Below, piece by piece: positions 62,101 to 64,000 of a stretch of DNA of 64,000 bases (its first letter is position 1; each line of letters starts with the position of its first letter). Origin of the DNA: Parelaphostrongylus tenuis (Eukaryota > Nematoda > Chromadorea > Rhabditida > Metastrongylidae). Under the pieces are notes generated by a model that saw only the letters and a list, made by a program, of their open reading frames with translations, was not told the origin of the DNA and did no database searches. The stretch spans positions 186,001-250,000 of the forward strand of contig JAHQIW010007344.1 in the NCBI GenBank assembly GCA_019055375.1. The letters are read 5' to 3'. The position numbers and the translations under genes are program-made.

Positions 62101-64000
62101 TACGGATTTAGTGAGTCAATGCTGCTGTCTTCTCAGACAAGCCTGACAATGATTCGCCGATTCCCGCAAAAAGGAAGGCTTGCTCAGCCTTGAGAACGAG
62201 ACTGAACCATTAACAAATGATTGATCCATCATGAGTGACGCAGAGCAACTCTGACCACTGCGCCACACATACTCTCTCCACAACCTTTTTTTCAACAAAA
62301 AACCTTCCGATGTTTTCTTCACATTTTAACAAAACTTGAATCAGATTTTAGGACTAGATTTCATTGTTAAGTATTTGTTCTCAAAATTGAGTGCAATAGC
62401 GACACTCATGATGTAAGCTCCAACTTCCAAAGCACGAATATAAACTGAATGAATTAGTTAATAGAGAAATTTGTACTCACCCTACAGCACTATCAAGAAT
62501 CAAAGTTGCCTTGATACCCTCGTCTTGCAAAGCTTCAAACATCTTGACGCCAGATGCATCAGGTTGTGACTCCGTTACCTAGATTTTTGTCATCAGTTAA
62601 ATTATTTATGAAAAACTAGTTGGTAAACTACCAGATATCACGAAACCAACCCATACGTGAACGATCGTGCCCGCTTTGTGAACACCAATAAGCGCCTCCA
62701 ATATTACTTTGCTATATGAATGCGTCAATATATTCTAAAAATAAGACTATAAAACAGCCATAATTTAAGTTAGTATATATCGGGATTTATTGCTCTTTAA
62801 CCAAACAAAACCACTAGACGATAATAGACCCCTAATGAAACCTTTAATTTGCGTGTTTTATTAGGACCATGTTCAAATTTGAATAGATCTCTTCATTATT
62901 ATTTGAGCCAACGTGTCATGTGGTCTGGTAAATTGGTTCGTGTAAATGGGCTTAGAGTGGGGACTGATGCACCCACAACGGATAGCTAAATAGATTGAAA
63001 AACGACGGGTTTTGCTCGACTGACGAGACTGCAAGGTCGAAACACGTGTATCGGGCTGTACATATTGAGTGTACGACACCCTAAGTTCGGTGATAATTCC
63101 ACTTGACTTACATTGTGAAACGTTCGTCTTCAATAGCTCTTAGTATGTGGAGTGGAGCTCCCAAAGAGGACTGGCTAAAAAAGACCGAAAGACGACGGAT
63201 TCTGCACGACTGGCGAGACTGCAAGGTCGAAACATGTGTTTCGGACTGTACACGAGCCCATTTACCAGAACATATGACAATGTTGACTCAAACAATAATG
63301 AAGAGACCCTTGCTGATCTAGTTAACCCTTTCGGGACCGTGGACCCACCTCCTCTGCATCTCTGGCCCCCCAGCGTGGAAACGCGTTGAATGTGTTATTG
63401 TATTACCACAAGCATTCCTGCTGACTTTCCCATGTTGTTATATGTAAATACGTTATGCTGTTATAAGTAGGAAAATAACAACATTAATAAGATTGAGGTA
63501 ATACACTAATACATTCAATACATTCCCATGAGACGGATTAGAAATATAGAGGAGGTGGTGCAGACCGTCCAACGCTGCCACCCTGGACGTTATGGATGCA
63601 GAGGACATGTGTTTACGGTCTCGAAAGGATTAGTACCAAAATGTTCATAAATAAACTTTTGTTAAACATTCCCCGTTTCGTGTTCTACAGAGCCGGTGAT
63701 TCGAGTCAACTGCCTAAATAGTCGTTCGCCCCTGTCGCTGGCCTTCGTCTCCACCGTTAACGAAGCCGAAGACGCCCATTCGTTAGCAGAGCCGAATAAA
63801 TCTTATTATCAACCTCGCTGCAGCAGTTAAAAAGAAATAGTTCACATCACACTTACAGAATTCTCACCATGTTATTCGTGAAGAATGGTCTAGCGTGTTT
63901 AGCAATCATCGATCGAGATTTTGCCACTCTTTCAATGAATATCTTTCCTCGTTGTCTGTAGAAAGCCAAGACTTTCGAAAAATCGCGTTGATCTAGCAGC
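59152..64000 (-). CDS. Translation initiation factor eIF2B alpha subunit (5' end outside)
   Basis: It is the regulatory subunit of the eIF2B guanine-nucleotide exchange factor, which recycles eIF2 in the cytosol and senses phosphorylated eIF2. Exons, 5' to 3' on the minus strand, are 64000-63868 (open), 62734-62651, 62578-62481, 60951-60876, 59695-59571, 59490-59419 and 59232-59152. All have GT..AG borders and consistent phases. Diagnostic blocks are [92 protein letters not shown] and [20 protein letters not shown]. Exon 59695-59571 lacks one base at 59584-59585 (after ADI, before PEEFK). An ATG just outside the window is expected. C. elegans ZK1098.4 is the likely orthologue, from memory. 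Confidence 0.93.
59571..59695 (-). CDS. eIF2B-alpha exon with an apparent one-base deletion
   Basis: The exon reads in frame from [15 protein letters not shown] to [10 protein letters not shown], then the frame slips by one: PEEFK, followed by the donor AAG/GTCGCT, is in the next frame. The break is at GATATCCAGAAG on the minus strand, where CCC is expected. The exon is 125 bases, but 126 is needed to join [20 protein letters not shown] in the next exon. The conserved order on both sides shows the base is missing, not the exon misjoined. Confidence 0.85.
59760..60130. repeat. Dispersed repeat modules in eIF2B-alpha intron
   Basis: Repeated phrases such as ATTCGAAAGCTTGAACCTCTG and GTAATCATTCGATAGCGTAG, with TGTTACAGAAGGAAAA and CGAGTTTCACACA, resemble the modules at 25.6-26.0 and 28.5-29.3 kb. 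No clear ends are visible. Confidence 0.4.
60370..60680 (-). mobile_element. tRNA-derived SINE (family 1), best-preserved copy
   Basis: On the minus strand, GCGCATGTGGCGCAGTGGTT with AGAGGTGCCCTGCGTCGC (A-box part) is followed by ATGGTTCGATCTCGCGC (B box), then GCCATCCATCCCTCCGGGGT and a body ending CGCATCCCTCAGGGATTGAT. Of the copies in this window it keeps both promoter boxes best. It is in eIF2B-alpha intron, same strand as the gene. Confidence 0.8.
61055..61215 (+). mobile_element. tRNA-derived SINE, opposite orientation
   Basis: GTTTGGCGCACAGGTTAATG and GGCGACGCATATGTGGCCGA lead to the B box GGTTCGATCCCGCGCTCA, then GACCCACTGAGCCTTTCCTC. It shares the B-box segment with 37.06 kb and lies head to head with the 60.4-kb copy. 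Confidence 0.65.
62000..62285 (-). mobile_element. tRNA-derived SINE (family 1), older copy
   Basis: On the minus strand it starts GTATGTGTGGCGCAGTGGTC with AGAGTTGCTCTGCGTCAC and follows the same body order as 60370-60680, with more substitutions and a small insertion near the B box. Confidence 0.7.
62870..63308. mobile_element. Foldback element, second copy
   Basis: The left end TCTCTTCATTATTATTTGAGCC, shortened here to its core ATTATTATTTGAGCC, and TGTCATGTGGTCTGGTAAA are mirrored at the right end by TTTACCAGAACATATGACA and GACTCAAACAATAATGAAGAG. Internal GGTCGAAACACGTGTATCGGGC and GGTCGAAACATGTGTTTCGGAC form a diverged direct repeat. It is the same family as 52.9-53.5 kb and lies in the first visible eIF2B-alpha intron. 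Confidence 0.7.
63322..63632. mobile_element. TTAA-flanked MITE of about 300 bp
   Basis: The left end after TTAA reads CCCTTTCGGGACCGTGGAC, then CCTCCTCTGCATC. The reverse complement of the right end reads TCCTTTCGAGACCGTAAAC, then TCCTCTGCATC, next to ATTA. TTAA target choice and ends beginning CCCTTT are typical of piggyBac-type elements, so a piggyBac-like transposase may move it in trans. No transposase is encoded. Confidence 0.65.

Overview
The window is eukaryotic: an AT-rich nuclear contig from a nematode. Large introns with GT..AG borders and TTTCAG-type acceptors, many small inverted-repeat elements and tRNA-derived repeats, and a decayed LINE that I recognise as a type common in hookworms and relatives point to a clade V strongylid parasite, such as an Ancylostoma- or Necator-like species. 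That species call is inference. There are no bacterial genes, no CRISPR array and no convincing functional tRNA gene.

Three conserved genes can be reconstructed exon by exon. (1) 11761-46635, plus strand: rabphilin (rbf-1 type), a synaptic-vesicle Rab effector with an N-terminal Rab-binding zinc finger and two C-terminal C2 domains, in about 21 exons over 35 kb. (2) 57585-59003, plus strand: a short KH/STAR-family RNA-binding protein in five exons. (3) 59152 to beyond 64000, minus strand: the alpha subunit of translation initiation factor eIF2B, seven exons visible, 5' end outside the window. Genes 2 and 3 converge with about 150 bases between their stop codons.

Layout: 1-11.7 kb is gene-poor and holds small elements and tandem repeats. 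11.7-46.6 kb is rabphilin, whose introns hold inverted-repeat elements up to 1 kb, tRNA-like elements, microsatellites and an antisense LINE remnant. 46.6-57.5 kb is a repeat-rich intergenic region. 57.5-64 kb holds the STAR/eIF2B-alpha pair, with the eIF2B introns full of tRNA-derived SINEs, a foldback element and a TTAA-flanked element.

The main observations are: two independent one-base frame breaks at short homopolymers inside conserved exons of two different genes, which suggests residual assembly error; a possible alternative first exon for a C2-only rabphilin isoform; tRNA-like sequences carried inside an inverted-repeat element; an inverted SINE pair inside the C2B intron; a near-perfect 23-bp hairpin in rabphilin intron 1; and several families of structured non-autonomous elements. 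I see no evidence for a wholly new molecular system.
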